Shown piece after piece: positions 1-12,357 of a stretch of 64,000 nt of DNA. Source of the stretch: Diplonema papillatum. Lineage: Eukaryota; Euglenozoa; Diplonemea; Diplonemida; Diplonemidae. The stretch covers positions 368,564-432,563 of the forward strand of contig JAPJBO010000082.1 in assembly GCA_030068145.1 (NCBI GenBank). Reading direction: 5' to 3'. The position numbers were made by a program, and so were the translations under genes. Within the stretch, counting starts at the first letter, position 1. Every line of letters starts with the position of its first letter. The notes below the pieces were generated by a model. It was not told where the DNA came from. It searched no databases and saw only the letters and a program-made list of their open reading frames with translations.

Positions 1-1
1 C

Positions 2-242
2 CATGGTAGACCGAAAGCCTTCGATGAAAACGAAGACGACGATGATGACTACCGCCTGGCAGACACAGACACACGCAGGTTGTCTCTCGCCCACGGCCAG
101 AAGGAGAACCCCCGAGCCCAAGAACACTCACCGAACCTGGTGAGGTCTTTTTTGTCGGTCACAAAGTGTCTCGAACCTGACTTGCCAAAGCAAGCAAGTA
201 AAGTGTACACGAAAGAAGCCATGCATGACCCCCCCAAACCCA
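2..242 (+). CDS. Acidic exon-like open frame at window edge (partial, unknown)
   Basis: A frame open from base 2 reads GRPKAFDENEDDDDDYRLA at its start and stays open well past base 242. The first 60 bases look coding: an acidic run built from mixed GAC and GAT codons. The frame then runs into a dispersed repeat tail at 243, so anything beyond is not credible. A similar proline/phenylalanine/poly-Asp/W-or-Y-R-L pattern appears at 18.7 kb. It could be the 3' part of a host exon that starts before the window, or a mobile-element remnant. No domain is recognised. Confidence 0.25.
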
Positions 243-305
243 CCGACGAAAGGTCACCCGGAGACTCTAAAATCCCCGATTCTCAAGCGACTATAACTCT
301 GAAAA
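243..305 (+). repeat. LINE/SINE-type 3' tail fragment
   Basis: The sequence reads GGTCACCCGGAGACTCTAAA, followed by CCCCGATTCTCAAGCGACTATAACTC. This matches the tail that ends the family C SINE copies and the LINE-like family B elements. It is a solitary tail or a heavily 5'-truncated copy. Confidence 0.6.
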
Positions 306-528
306 ACTCCGACGCCTATAACGCATGGCAAAAGGACTCATCTGGGACATACCTGCTCCATACCCGCCAGGAGACACAGGAGGCAGCCCGTCGACAGGAC
401 AACAAAGAGCCCAGAAGAGCCCAGTTCCACTCTCGTGTGGGGTTCTCTTGTGGGAGCCTGAACCAGGCAAATCCTGCTTGGCTCGTCGGCAGGGAGACGT
501 GCTGAAACCCCGGATTCTCAAGCGATTG

Positions 529-826
529 TTTTACATAAGCGCCAGCTTGAAAGGAAATGCTCGACGATGCTGCCCGACAAAGAACAGAAGGGATCCAAAG
601 TGCTGTAACTACCGAACCACGTGTTGAACGGACGTGAGGTCATGCGGGTCTACCCCTACACGACAAATCACACAAACACAAACAGGTCAAAAGTCCTGAG
701 TCAGAAAACAACACACGGTGGTGTAAGCGAAGAACAAACCAGATTGTGTTTGTATTGTATTTGCCCCTTACCTCTATATTTCCCCCCTTCCATTCGGAGT
801 CGAAGCAGCTACGTCGAGTATTTCCT
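529..826 (+). repeat. Dispersed SINE-like repeat, family A1 (near full length)
   Basis: It begins in a T run followed by ACATAAGCGCCAGCTTGAAA and ends near GCTACGTCGAGTATTT. Near-identical copies lie at 11990-12290 and 25545-25843. Diverged or partial copies lie at 36450-36590, 51105-51180 and 55638-55750. All are in the same orientation. Read on the other strand the T run becomes a terminal A run, as expected of a retroposon whose sense strand is minus. No internal ORF is conserved between copies. Confidence 0.8.
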
Positions 827-1820
827 TCCAAACAGGGCAAACTCCGTCGATATGGTTGGGGTGCAGCGGGTCGGCGTTCCCAACGACGACGGTCGCCCCG
901 TTCATACCTCCCCTCCCCCCGGGGGTCCAGCTTTCCACTCCAGGACAGGGGTTCTTGACGGTTTCCCGGACCCTGATCAAAAAAGAAGAAAAAAAAAAAA
1001 AAAAAGCCATTTCAAAATGAAACTCCCGTTGGCGGAGAAAACCTGCCTAAAAAGAGATCAACCGCCTTCGGATAGGCTGGCACTTGCTGTCGTTGGGGGA
1101 AAATAAAAATGTACGTTATTATAGGCCAGAGGAGCCGGTTCCGTGGTGCGGTATTAGTACAGTCAGGAATGCAGTAGGTGCTAGTAGAGCAGTCGCTCAC
1201 CTCCCAACCCCAAACCAGAGAACCAGTTTTTCGCACCAGGGTTGAGGTTAGGTACGCTGCTCCAACACAACAGAGAAGAAACGGAACCAACTCTGCTTTC
1301 CCCTTACGCGAACTTCGACTCTCAAACGAAAACGAAGGGGTGACAATCACATATACCCTCCATTCTTTTCGATCCTCCGCAAGCCCCCATCCTACGCCAC
1401 GCCTCAAGCGCCAAACCGGAGACTCATGAACTGGCTTTCACTCTGAAAACGCCGGATTCTTATACAGTCTATGCACACCGCCACCGGGTACGAAAATAAA
1501 TGTGGAAGTGCTAGAAAAGCAAAAAACCCACCCACTGACAGTGATCACTGCAAAACCGCGTTTACTCGCCCCCATTCAATGCCCTTCCTGCCTCAACGGT
1601 CAACCGGAGACTCAGAAGTACCGGCTTCTTAAAGCTCGAAACAGTCTAGAAAAACAGTGGCTTATATATGGGTCTGGTGCTCGGACCAAGTCCGAGCAAG
1701 GGAAAAAAACGAAAACAGCCCTCCAGTGTGTGGGCTGGTATCGGAGGTGCGTGTTGTGCGTCGTCCGAAAACGAACGGAAACTCGACAAGCCAACGGGGG
1801 GTGCGGGCGGACAGCATGTA
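827..1820. other. No gene seen; repeat scraps
   Basis: This stretch holds an A-rich tract near 980-1003 and two degenerate copies of the CCGGAGACTC tail motif, near 1403-1440 and 1592-1640. I find no conserved protein or RNA. Confidence 0.5.
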
Positions 1821-2010
1821 GAAGAAAAAGGCCGCTCCGGGTCCAGGAACGTGACGGTCAATCACAGCTTGCAAAGCTCGAGTCGGAAGCAGCACAGTGC
1901 TACAACCCGCCCTGTGGCGTGACCGTCTCGAGCTTGTGTACAGCGCAAGCGAGGTGCGCCACGCCTTGATGCTTTAGTTTTGGAAATCAGTAGCCACTTG
2001 ACCCGTAGAC
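1821..2010 (+). repeat. Dispersed repeat, family D (diverged copy)
   Basis: It starts with the purine tract GAAGAAAAAGGCCGCTCC, followed by a GTCCAGGAACGTGACGGTCA block and then GCTTGCAAAGCT...GAGTCGGA. It matches copies at 5592-5775, 9538-9768 and 33598-33896. This copy lacks the GCAGGCTTTCCCTGGTACC end seen in the other three. Confidence 0.7.
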
Positions 2011-2174
2011 CCGTAGCTCGCAACGGTAGGCCCGCAAACCGGTTTCAACTTGGCTTGCTTTGACGGAAAGCACGCCAAACCCAACCCTCCTAACCTGCTT
2101 TCGACCATGTGCTCATTTCTAGTGCGGGTTTGCGGCTTTGCGGGCTTTGCTGGTGGAGGGTGAGCGGAGCAAAA

Positions 2175-2364
2175 GCAGTCCGCTGTCCTGTCTGCAGACA
2201 CGCAGGTTCTGCGCTGATGATGGTCCGTCCTACCGAAACACGGCGCAGACGGGACCAGCGGTGTTGAGCACACATCTTTCCAAGTTTTCGGTTCTGAAAA
2301 GTGCAAGTGCCATCAAGGCATGCGAGCACTGTTCTCCCCAGCACGTTCTTGCAAACCCCCACCC
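2175..2364 (+). repeat. Dispersed repeat, family E (diverged)
   Basis: It shares CTGTCTGCAGACAC.CAGGTT, GCTGATGATGGTCCG, CCGAAACACGGCGCAGACGG and GCACGTTCTTGCAA followed by a C run with copies at 9868-10065, 27930-28130 and 41927-42030, and more weakly with 14188-14410 and 35896-36073. Confidence 0.7.
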
Positions 2365-3292
<928 letters not shown>

Positions 3293-3343
3293 GAATAACA
3301 CGAAAAGCCTCCAGGCAAAACCCCCGTTTTTCACATTTTTTAT
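3293..3343 (+). repeat. Short dispersed repeat, family J
   Basis: AATAACACGAAAAG.CTCCAG, followed by GCAAAACCCCCGTTTTTCAC, matches 17627-17667 almost exactly. Only these two copies were noticed. Confidence 0.6.
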
Positions 3344-3931
3344 TAGCCCCCGCGCTTGCTGTTGTTGGGTTTCTTTGTGCTTAACCACTTAAGGACGAAC
3401 TACCACTATAGGGGTAGTTAATTCAAGAAAGTTCGCGGGTGTCAAGTTCGCGGGTGAGAGGCCAAAGAATGGTCGAAAGTGGTCGCCGTTTGCTTTATTG
3501 GAAAGATCTGACACAAATCTTTGAAATGCGTCCTTCGTCGGGCAGAAATCCTGCTCCGAGCTCTCAACGGATACCTGAGGTTTGCTATGTAGCCCGCCCT
3601 TTTCCCAAATTAACTCTCCCCTCCTCCGTCCTTAAGTGCTTAATAACTCATTTTTGTTTAATGATTTTGCTATTATTTTTGTTTTGCCTGGCAGCCCCTC
3701 TCTGGTTTTCCGTCGAAGCGACAGCTTTTTGCCCAGCACGATTGGGCTTTGGCGAATCAGTAGTTGATAGGTATCCCACCCCGCACTTCCTCTCCTTCCA
3801 CCATTCAGTTTTTTGTGCTCCTCACAGATGAAAGGCACATCGAACTCCTTCAACTTGTGGGTGCGTCCTTGAGCTCCCTTATCGATTGATGGCTGCCTGG
3901 CCTGAGGAGGGCCGGCTGTTTCTAGTAATAC

Positions 3932-4072
3932 CAATCTTGCGTGTTGCCCTTCAGTGTATTGTGCAGGCCAAAAAGACGTAGTGGCAGCGTGTTTTGATGG
4001 GTTTGATCAGAATTCCTCACCTGAAAATGACACAGGGTGAGCACAAGTGGGAAAACGATCGACCGGCACAAA
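3932..4072 (+). repeat. Dispersed repeat, family K
   Basis: It shares CAATCTTGCG.GTTGCCCTTCA, AAAAGACGTAG, GCAGCGTGTTT, AGAATTCCTCACCTG and AAAACGATC.ACCGGCAC with 6693-6833. Partial copies occur at 12303-12357, 19516-19560 and 55098-55240, all in the same orientation. Confidence 0.75.
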
Positions 4073-4309
4073 CAAACGGAGCCCCTGTCTTTTTGAACTT
4101 TTTCTGCGACCGACCAGTATTTTAAATGGCATCTCATCTTGTACTTGTTAAACCCTGCCAGTGGACGCTATGGTCGCAATACCGGCATTCCCAGCGTCCA
4201 CACCTAGCACATATGCATTTGGATCCTCAGCGAAAAATGAAGCACACAAAAAAAGAAACGCACTGCTCTCCCTCTCGTCTCCCGCCCGTATCTCAGAAGT
4301 GAGGAAAGT

Positions 4310-4352
4310 CCCTGGAGAGATGGTCCCTGCACTCTAACTCGTCTCTCTCTCT
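4310..4352 (+). repeat. Dispersed repeat, family M
   Basis: GAGATGGTCCCTGCACTCTA, followed by ACTCGTCTCTCTC, is shared with 14092-14175 and, slightly changed, 53604-53690. It ends in a CT-rich tract in every copy. Confidence 0.6.
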
Positions 4353-4436
4353 TTTACCCTCCCAGTGCAGTTGTACTTCGGGAACAATTCAGGAGCAACG
4401 GCTGGCACAGGAGCTTCCTCTCTCCAAAAGAGGTGC

Positions 4437-4590
4437 ATGTATACCTACCGTACACGCGAGAAACAAGAACCTTGATACCTGCGATCTTTTTACCGTCATC
4501 GATCAGTTGATGCTGATCACCCGTTGCATCGTGAATCAATGCCGGCCCCAACTCCTGAAATGTTCACCTCCCTCGTATGCACATCATAAG
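4437..4590 (+). repeat. Dispersed repeat, family N (diverged)
   Basis: It aligns by eye with 31325-31450: ACACGCGAG.AACAA, a TCATCG..CAGTTG.TGC.GATC block and CAACTCC.GAAATGTTC. Copies at 15366-15450 and 30780-30873 match the later part of the 31-kb copy. Confidence 0.45.
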
Positions 4591-4777
4591 AAGCACACGC
4601 AAACGTAGGCGATTGCCTGCCAACATTACATCGTATGGTCGTATGGTCCGCATAGGGCACAGTTGAGCAGAATTCGCCAATTACGTCCTTGCGCCTCCCT
4701 AGGAAACATTCCAGGGGGGGAGAGAGGACCCGGACACAACGCGCGAATGATTGGTGCGGGTGAACTCCACTATAGGC

Positions 4778-5015
4778 CTTTTTTTTTGTATAAGCACCTG
4801 CTTTGTAGGAAATGCTTGAGGAGGCTGCCAGCTGCAAAAGATCAAAGGAGGTAATGTGCTGTAGCCCACACGAAACACAGGTGAATCTGGGTTTAGTGGC
4901 GGGCGTAAGCGTTCAACAAAAATGACCCACTTTGTAGTTGTATTGTTTCTCCCCCTCTAGCCTCCTTCGAAATGCGCGAAGTTAGCACAAGGCAGCCCCT
5001 CGAGTATTTTGGAGC
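4778..5015 (+). repeat. Dispersed SINE-like repeat, family A2 (full-length type)
   Basis: It runs from a T run plus GTATAAGCACCTGCTTTGTA through GAGGAGGCTGCCAGCTGC and CTGTAGCCCACACGAAACAC to CCCCTCGAGTATTTT. It shares a core with A1: ATAAGC.CC.GCTT, GGAAATGCT.GA.GA.GCTGCC and GTGCTGTA. Other copies lie at 6836, 13005, 20449, 27089, 42570, 42968 and 49495, all in the same orientation. Its AAAGGAGGTAA-TG stretch resembles a bacterial ribosome-binding site by chance. Confidence 0.85.
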
Positions 5016-5575
5016 GCTGGCGAACCCGATCTGATGCCCAGTTGAAGGCCACCGGCCAACGAGCTAAGCCAGGCCAAAGACTGCCGAAGAGGGATGGCAC
5101 ATCATTCACTTCAAAGGCTGAACACTTCCTTTGGTTGGACGACGCAGCGCGCCAGTCATTCGCTTAGCCTGGTGTATAGTGTGGTACTCATTTGCATGCG
5201 AATGACACCCCACTAACGCAACAGTAGTCCTGCACGAGACTTGGGCACGAGCCAGGTGGGCCTGTGACCCGCTTCGAGAACCCTGGAGCCCGGCATGTGT
5301 GCCGTTTACGGGATACATGTCGGCTTCCTACTCATGGGGGACCAAGCCTAGCTAGGCACTCTCACACCTCGAAACCGGGCCAACTACAAACGCAACAAGA
5401 AGACGATTAACCTGGTGAAAAGATGTGACCAGCCTAAGTTTCTTCATTTTCTCCAAAAAAAGAAGAACCGAAAAAGAAAGACCGAAGTTGTGCTCGCTTG
5501 CCTCTCAAGCTCAAACTCCATTCCCTCCCGGTCGAGAGAGAAAAAAACTAATGAATCAACCGCCTCTGGGGTAGG
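5016..5575. other. No gene seen
   Basis: I recognise nothing conserved here. Confidence 0.4.
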
Positions 5576-5791
5576 CTAGTCTGACCGAAGAAGAGAAGAA
5601 GAAAAAGAAGAAGGCCGCTCCTGGTCCAGGAACGTGACGGTCAACCACAGCTTGCAAAGCTTGAGTCGGAGGCAGCACAGTGCCACAACCCCGTCCGCTG
5701 CCCTGCGGCTGCCGTGGCTGCAGTACCGCCGAACACGTGAAGCTTGGCTCCCGTGTAGCAGGCTTTCCCTGGTACCTAGTCTGACAGAAGA
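5576..5791 (+). mobile_element. Family D SINE-like insertion with target-site duplication
   Basis: The D body (about 5592-5775) runs from a GAAGAAGAAAAAGAAG purine tract to GGCTTTCCCTGGTAC. It is bounded by matching direct repeats: CTAGTCTGACCGAAGAA at 5576-5592 and CTAGTCTGACAGAAGAA at 5776-5792, with one mismatch. Such flanks are what target-primed retroposition leaves. No ORF is conserved between D copies, so it is non-autonomous. Confidence 0.7.
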
Positions 5792-6692
5792 AAACAAAAG
5801 GAAAATGAAAACAAGGTCAATATGTACACTCTCTCAGAGCGATTCCCCGCCTGATGACGAGCATCTGTTTGCTTTCCCTGCCCCCACTTTCCACAATTTA
5901 GTAAAAGAACCCCCCCTCCGCATCCCCCTCCACACCCAGGCCTCAGCGAGCCATCCCTCTCCGCCGTCCACACCCTGGCTACACTACCCAGCTTGCGAAT
6001 CACACATTATCAGGGCCATGACACCTTGCTGACCAAGAAAAGCCAAGTCCGCGCCAGGCCTTCACCCCTCCACACCCACCCACGTGATATGTGGCTTCAC
6101 TTGTTATAAAACCAGTGATGAGTAGCCACAAAAGCAAGTGCCACTTGTTTTTTTTGCATTTCTTCTCATAGTGTCCCACCCTTACTTTTTTTCCCATGAG
6201 GCGGAGGTGCAGAACTGTTATCGGGGCGTGCGCTTGCTGCTCGAGACACTCGAATACAATCACGGATGCAGTGTCTGTGTGCGTGTGTATCGAGATAACT
6301 TTGTCATGGGGGTGACGTGCTGAACCTTGTTTCGAAAAAGAAGTTTGCTCTCCCGGTGGCGGGAGCAGAACGTGCTTTGAGACGGATTGAACCCGTTCGC
6401 TCTGCCCTGGGCTTTTGTTGACCGGTCTACGGGTCTGTGCTCGGCGCGCAGGCCACATAATAAAAAAAAAAAAGGCCAAAAGACAAAGGACGAGCAATCG
6501 CGAAGATGTGTACTGAAGGTTCTCCCGCCACAACGTTGTCACTTCCCCTTTAGTCAGCAAGCCATCGACATAAACCTTACTCCGCTTGTGAACCTCAGAA
6601 TCTTCAAGGAAGAATCTGACGACTCGAAAGAGAAGAAAGTGCAAATGCAATGCTGTCTTGATTGGATATCAAGATAACCGATTATCAGTGCT

Positions 6693-7043
6693 AGCAATCT
6701 TGCGGGTTGCCCTTCAATGTGTTGTGCAGGTTAAAAGAGACGTAGGCAGCGTGTTTCGGCGGTTGATTAGAATTCCTCACCTGGAAAATAAACAGGGTCA
6801 ATACAACTGAGAAAACGATCAACCGGCACGCACAAGCAACCAACCTGCTTTGTAAGAGGTGGCGAGGAGGCCACCATTTTTGCAAAGTCCAGAGGCAACG
6901 TGCGTGTAGCCTACGAAACACAGGTAATCCTGGGTTTAGTGTGCCTGGCAAGAAAAAGGACCTATATGGAGTTGTCTTGTTTTCCCCTCTCTGGCCTCCC
7001 GTCGAAGAAGCACTGGGCGGCCCCTCCCGAATACCTTTGCGAA
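6693..7043 (+). repeat. Family K repeat directly followed by a diverged A2 copy
   Basis: The K copy (6693-6833) runs straight into an A2-like copy (6836-7043) containing CCTGCTTTGTAAGAGGTGGC, GTGTAGCCTACGAAACACAGG and CCCGAATACCT at its end. The order suggests insertion at the end of an older element or a composite unit. Confidence 0.65.
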
Positions 7044-7329
7044 ACACTTGTGCGTCCTTGGAGCACGCCCGATCCTTCCCGAGCTGGCTGCTTCATGTTG
7101 GCCTCGGGTAGCTTGTTGTTTGCCGTCGCCATGCTCGTAAAGTCCGCGGCTTTCCCCACAGTACGCTTGCAGTTCTCCAGGAGGTCTGTCCGTAGTGCAC
7201 ATTCCAGCTGCGTGTCCTAGATGCTACGATAGCCAGGGTTGTTCGCAAGGGACGCAAACAACACTTCGGAAAGTTCCGAGGCGACGACAAAGGACACCCA
7301 CCGCAGGGGACTTGAAAACCCGGCGTCCC

Positions 7330-7635
7330 GGTGTCAGACACCGGGAAAACCCGGTGTGTCAAAAAACTCTATTTCACTCTAAAAAAAAGAGGAAAAAAAA
7401 AAAAAAAAAAGTCAGAAGACTTCTGGGAAAAAAAGTTTTTCCGGATTTCTGTTCTGTCACCTGTGAAGGCTGGAAATTTTCTCGTGGAAACTACACTGAC
7501 GGAAATTTTCTTTCGTGGAAAGGGAAACTGGTGGTGGAAATTTTTCTCACGACAGAAAACAGATGGATTTTTTCTCAAGTGTTGGAAAATTTGACCTCAC
7601 ACCGGGTTTTTGGCTGACACCGGGTTTTCCGCTCC
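7330..7635. mobile_element. MITE-like foldback element
   Basis: A perfect 8-bp hairpin with an AAAA loop (ACACCGGGAAAACCCGGTGT, 7338-7357) opens the segment. ACACCGGGTTTTT (7599-7611) and GACACCGGGTTTTCC (7616-7630) close it in inverted orientation. The interior is A-rich with repeated GGAAATTTT/GGTGGAAATTTTT blocks. No ORF looks real, so this may be a non-autonomous foldback element. Confidence 0.5.
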
Positions 7636-9537
7636 AACCCCCAAACTTTTAAGACCCCTGACCCACCGGCTTCCTGAAACACAAAAAGCAGTCTGAAAAG
7701 TGCTGGTCAGGAACCTGGCTTGATGGTCGTGGACAATTTCGAGGAAAAGGTAATAACACGAGGAGTAAATGCCCAACAAAAAAAACGTAGAAAAGCAGTG
7801 CCGAGCGCACCTCTCCCTCTGAAAGCCTGGGCAACATCGAAGTTGTATAGAAAGGAGAAGAAAATAATACTCAAAAGAAAAAGGACGTTATTCTGAGGAG
7901 GTCTCACTAATACCGTATGAGGCGCCAACTTCCATTGACAGTTGGCTCGTTTCTACTTATCCTTTTAGCAGCGACAAAGACCATAAGCCCATCGCAAAGC
8001 GCATAGTCAAGGATGCGGGCAAACGCAAACATACACACCCACTTCCCCACAACGCTTGCCACGAGACGCTTGTTTCCTGCAACATTGCCCTTTCTCCCCC
8101 CGGTGTTTCAGCCGCATAGTGATCACTGTGTGCTGAAGTATTATCCGACCTCCAGTGTCCCCTTACTACATTAACCATTCGTAACATTATTCTGAGCTAG
8201 CATTGCATGCCATGTCAGCCGGAGACAAGAAAAAACGAGAACCAAAATCCGGAGTTTCAAGCAGAATTCCAGTCTACACTCGACGAGAAAATTTAAAGAA
8301 GAAGAGAAAGGTCATGTGCTTTGTCTGCACGCCGCGCGTTTGGGTTGCTGGGGGCCCCCCCTTTTTCCGGCAGAACAGGCGTCTTTTAGGGTACTTTTAG
8401 GGTCCCGGCGGCCGACAGCGTAGGCGAATCCGACGGTGCAGTCGTGGCCGTGATCAGGATCTTTCCAGGCTGGCCGACAACATAGGCGAATCCAAGGGAC
8501 GAAGTCCGTAACCGCGCCATCCCAACCACGGCAAACGAAGCACGGAGAAGGATACGAAACGAAGCAACGTTGAAAAATGTTGCTTTGTTCCGTTATCCTT
8601 TCACCGAGTCTTCGAAAGAAGAAGAGAACGAGATGGGGTGACAGGGTAGCCGTTGGGCATTTTGAACGGCAAGAAATACCTCCAAAAAAGAAGAAGAAAC
8701 CCTCTTCACCGGCGTTACGACGGTCACAACAGCGATTCGTGATTCATGCTCTTGGCACAATACGCGATGCGCAACTGCGACCCTCTTGACCAAGTTCTCG
8801 GCATACCGATCTACTACAACGAGAACAGCAGGACCAACGCTCGACAGTATTTGATGCCCTCCCCCACCCCCTTCCGTATTCACAGCAAAGCATTGAGACG
8901 CCTTCTCCTCCGGTTTGTAGACACTTATTAGCCTACCGATGACTCCCTCCCCACCAGCAACAAAACCCCGGCTTTTTGTGACAGCCAATGCCTCTCCGGA
9001 GAGAGCATACTACCAATGGTACAACTAAAAACAAGCGCAACGGTTTAACCTGAAGGTTAGTTCGTACCTGGGAGTAAGCTAGGGTCAATTCTTCCCGGTT
9101 TTCGTACTGGTTTGGGGGCTGACGCCGGTTGTGGACAGAACAGAATGGCGTAATTCGCCACAGCCCGCACGGCTTGTCGACGCAGCTGCTTCAGTGCTAT
9201 CACTGCACTACGATCCGCTGCGAGCATGCGAAACTGACGGCGAAACCCGGGGAAACCAGATTACGAGCTTTATGAAGACAAAGAATAAGAGGCCTAGCTT
9301 AGTCTTTGGCTCGCAAACGCGCAAAAAAGAAAAATGGAATACGATGGGGCGGGACTGTCACCCTTGAGCGAAGACTCTTCGGAGTAGCATCTTTTTTGTT
9401 GCTCGTGCTGAAAGAGTCTTCCCCCATATCATACCCCACGGCACGGGCCGGCGGGGTGGCGGCATTCGCGCAATGTCCACGTCAAGTCGGACTGCATGCT
9501 CCAGTGGTTTCGCTCCCGCCTGCGGTGCCGACGGAGA
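7636..9537. other. No gene seen
   Basis: Includes a short imperfect direct repeat, GCCGACA-C-TAGGCGAATCC, at about 8411-8431 and 8472-8493. I find no conserved protein. Confidence 0.4.
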
Positions 9538-9768
9538 GAAGAAAGAAAAAGGCCGCTCCTGGTCCAGGAACGTGACGGTCAACCACAGCTTGCAAAGCTT
9601 GAGTCGGAGGCAGCACAGTCGTCCGCTCTGCCCTGTGACTAACCTTGTGTTCCGCGCGAGCGCCAAGCCCCAAGGTGCGCCACGCCTTGATGCTTTAGTT
9701 TGAGAAATCGGTAGTACCGCCGAACACGTGAAGCTTGGCTTCCGTGTAGCAGGCTTTCCCTGGTACCC
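9538..9768 (+). repeat. Dispersed repeat, family D
   Basis: It has the full GGCCGCTCCTGGTCCAGGAA to GGCTTTCCCTGGTACC structure, preceded by GAAGAAAGAAAAA. It includes the block GCGCCAAGCCCCA.GGTGCGCC that the 5.6-kb copy lacks and the 33.6-kb copy has. Confidence 0.8.
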
Positions 9769-9867
9769 AACGACAGCAGAGGATACGATAACAGAGGGGC
9801 GCTCCGCGCCTCGGGAGCCTGCCGCCGAGAATGAGTTCTCCTCCATCAGTCTTCCTGTCCCCCCCAG

Positions 9868-10065
9868 TAGCACGAGCTACGAACAGCCGCCTGACAAACC
9901 AGACTCACACCGCAGTCCTGTCTGCAGACACTCAGGTTCCGCGCTGATGATGGTCCGCCTTATGTGTCCGTGGCTTAAAGGACCGAAACACGGCGCAGAC
10001 AGGAACAGTGCGGTGTTAAGCACATACCCATTCCAAGCACGTTCTTGCAATCCCCCCCCCCTTCC
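9868..10065 (+). repeat. Dispersed repeat, family E (full-length type)
   Basis: It runs from ACGAGCTACGAACAGCCGCC to CAAGCACGTTCTTGCAATCC plus a C run, and is almost identical to 27943-28130. A fragment of its 5' end recurs at about 49407-49440. Confidence 0.8.
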
Positions 10066-11987
10066 CACAAAAGAACCTCGTAAGAAGCCACGGACTCAAG
10101 CTCCACCCCTGCAGATAACGCAGGAAAGCGGGCCTCGGGACTGGTTTCGCTCTAAACTGCGGTTGCATCCCACATTGCACGCAGACCTCTGTCCCACTTG
10201 GTCGACACGAGAGGGGAAAAAGCTGGTCCAAAAAAAGGAGGAAAGTAGAAAAAACTTTCAGTCTGAGAAAAGAAAAATGCCAAAGATGAGATAAATGAAA
10301 GATACCCAAAAAACCTTTGCATCCTGGTTTCTCTCCAGCAAGAAAGCCACGAAAAAAGTTGAAGTATCTTTTGTTTTTCATTTTTTTCCCTCGATTGATT
10401 TGAGCTGGGTTCGGTAGTTACGTTCACAGAAACCCGCTTAGGGGGCAAAACAAAATCGCGAGTTCCCACTCGATTCCTTGCTTTCGTCGGCAGGCCATGA
10501 CAACAATGTCCAAGCCCCGCCACATGTTCCCGATCACGATTTCAAAAAATACACAACACACACACACACACACACACCCGCACACAAAGTCTCTCCGCGT
10601 GTTACACTGTATCCACCACTTTTAACAAACGCGTTGCAATGAAAGGTAGTCCAATTGCCGCGTCACCCGGGAAGACTTTTAAACGAGAAACAGTCTTAAA
10701 AAAAAAACTGGCTATCCGATCCCGGTAAGGACTGATCGTCCCTCGGGGTCTGCGGTAGCCCCCAAAAACCCCGGAGTTTCCAGGCGCACCCTTCACCCAA
10801 AAACACTCAGTTAAACAAAAAAAAAAAGAAGAAGAAAACAAAAAAGCAGCTCGACGCGACGAAAGAACGGCGTTTTCTTTCGTTGCCTTCTCTCTGCTGT
10901 ATTCACCGTTTTCCGAGGTTCGTAGTCCCGGATATCAACCACCCGCTCCTTGTAACAAACACCTGCATGCGCAGCTAGCCTTGTTGCTCCGTCTTGCACA
11001 GTCGGCCAATCGACCGGCAAAACCGCTCGAGAGAACTCAGCCAGCGCTTCACCGTACCCCGCATCCGGACTTTCATTGAGTATTTCGATGCGTTCCCCCG
11101 CGGGGTGCCCATGGGTGCTTTCAGATTGCCGGTGACAGCAGTTATCGTAGGCGCAAACATTCATTTCACAACGGGTGCCTGTCTCTTATCAGACACGTGC
11201 TTTGCCGGGAAACTTTGTCCGTTGTTCACTTTCCGACGATCCCTGGTGCACACTGGTGACCGGTGTGATTGGTCCACTGTGCGAGAAGGAGTCGCTGCGT
11301 TCCTGCGGGTGGCTCTTGTACCGCATGCGCCGCGCCCTTACTAAGCCCCGTTGTAGATCTGACGACGGCAGGCAACCTTTTTTTTCCCCCCAGAAGAGTT
11401 GCCTCCCCATCCCTCCCCAGTCCCCTTTGCTTCCTGGACAAGATACCTTGCCGGGGAAGAAAAGAAAAAAACAGGGGTTTCTCCACTTTTTGGTACCCCC
11501 GAAAACCGAAGTAACGAAGTACGCAAGAACTCCGCACAAACAACGCAGGAAGACGAAGGGGAAGCGCGAAGCCCCCAGCCCGGACGGACCAACAAGACGC
11601 AGGACCAGGCGACCAAAAGAAGGAGGGGGACGCGACCCAGAGACCCGGGCTAAGTAGCTTGGAACTAGTGTGATGGACCTTTCTTCGGAGGGGCTCACGC
11701 ACTCAAAGATCGACTTATACGCACAAACAACGCAGGAACTACGCTACACGGGGTAGGACTACATTCTTAGACTCCATCTGCAGCTGGTGGCTAGCTGAGT
11801 GTCCAAAACGGTCAGGGCTTGTGCAACTTGCCACTGCGGCGAAATAATCTAGTACACATAATGTAGCCTTCGCCGTTAAACAAACCCCGCACGAACTACG
11901 CGTGAACTACGCAGAAACTACGCAATACGGGGTTTCGGGGGTACCACGTTTGTTGCGTTTTTTGTTTGAATAAGCACCTGGCAAGTA
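10066..11987. other. No recognisable gene; (AC)n and open frames without support
   Basis: There is an AC microsatellite at about 10552-10577. Both strands are open for around 100 codons at 10.8-11.35 kb (plus 10994-11344, minus 10811-11164), but I see no family signature and cannot choose between them. Around 11.70-11.75 and 11.88-11.93 kb, short GAACTACGC-type repeats occur. Confidence 0.35.
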
Positions 11988-12357
11988 TTCTTTTTTTTAC
12001 ATACGCGCCAGCTTGAAAGGAAATGCTCGACGATGCTGCCCGACAAAGAACAGAAGGGATCCCAAGTTCTGTAACTACCGAACCACGTGTTGAACGGACG
12101 TGAGGTCATGCGGGTCTACCCCAACACGACAAATCACACAAACACAACAGGTCAAAGTCCTGAGTCTGAGTGAGAAAGCAACACACAGTGGTGTAGGCGA
12201 AGAACAAATCAAATTGTGTTTGTATTGTATTTGCCCCTTACCTCTATACTTCCTCCCTTCCATTCGGAGCCGAAGCAGCTACGTCGAGTATATATTTTAT
12301 GAGTACCGACAATTTTGCGGGTTGCCCTTCAGTGCAGTGTGCGGGCTTAAAATATGC
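11988..12357 (+). repeat. Family A1 copy followed by a family K fragment
   Basis: The A1 copy (11990-12290) is near-identical to the one at 529. It is followed at 12303-12357 by a K fragment reading TTTTGCGGGTTGCCCTTCAG and GGGCGTGTT. Confidence 0.75.

Noticed and set aside
4841..4857. AAAGGAGGTAA-TG as a bacterial ribosome-binding site and start
   Set aside because: It is part of the A2 repeat in a eukaryotic genome, and the frames after it are short and not conserved between copies.
10811..11344. Possible ankyrin-like (minus) or other (plus) exon
   Set aside because: Phrases such as DGATRLAAHAG resemble one ankyrin turn, but nothing repeats and the plus strand is equally open.
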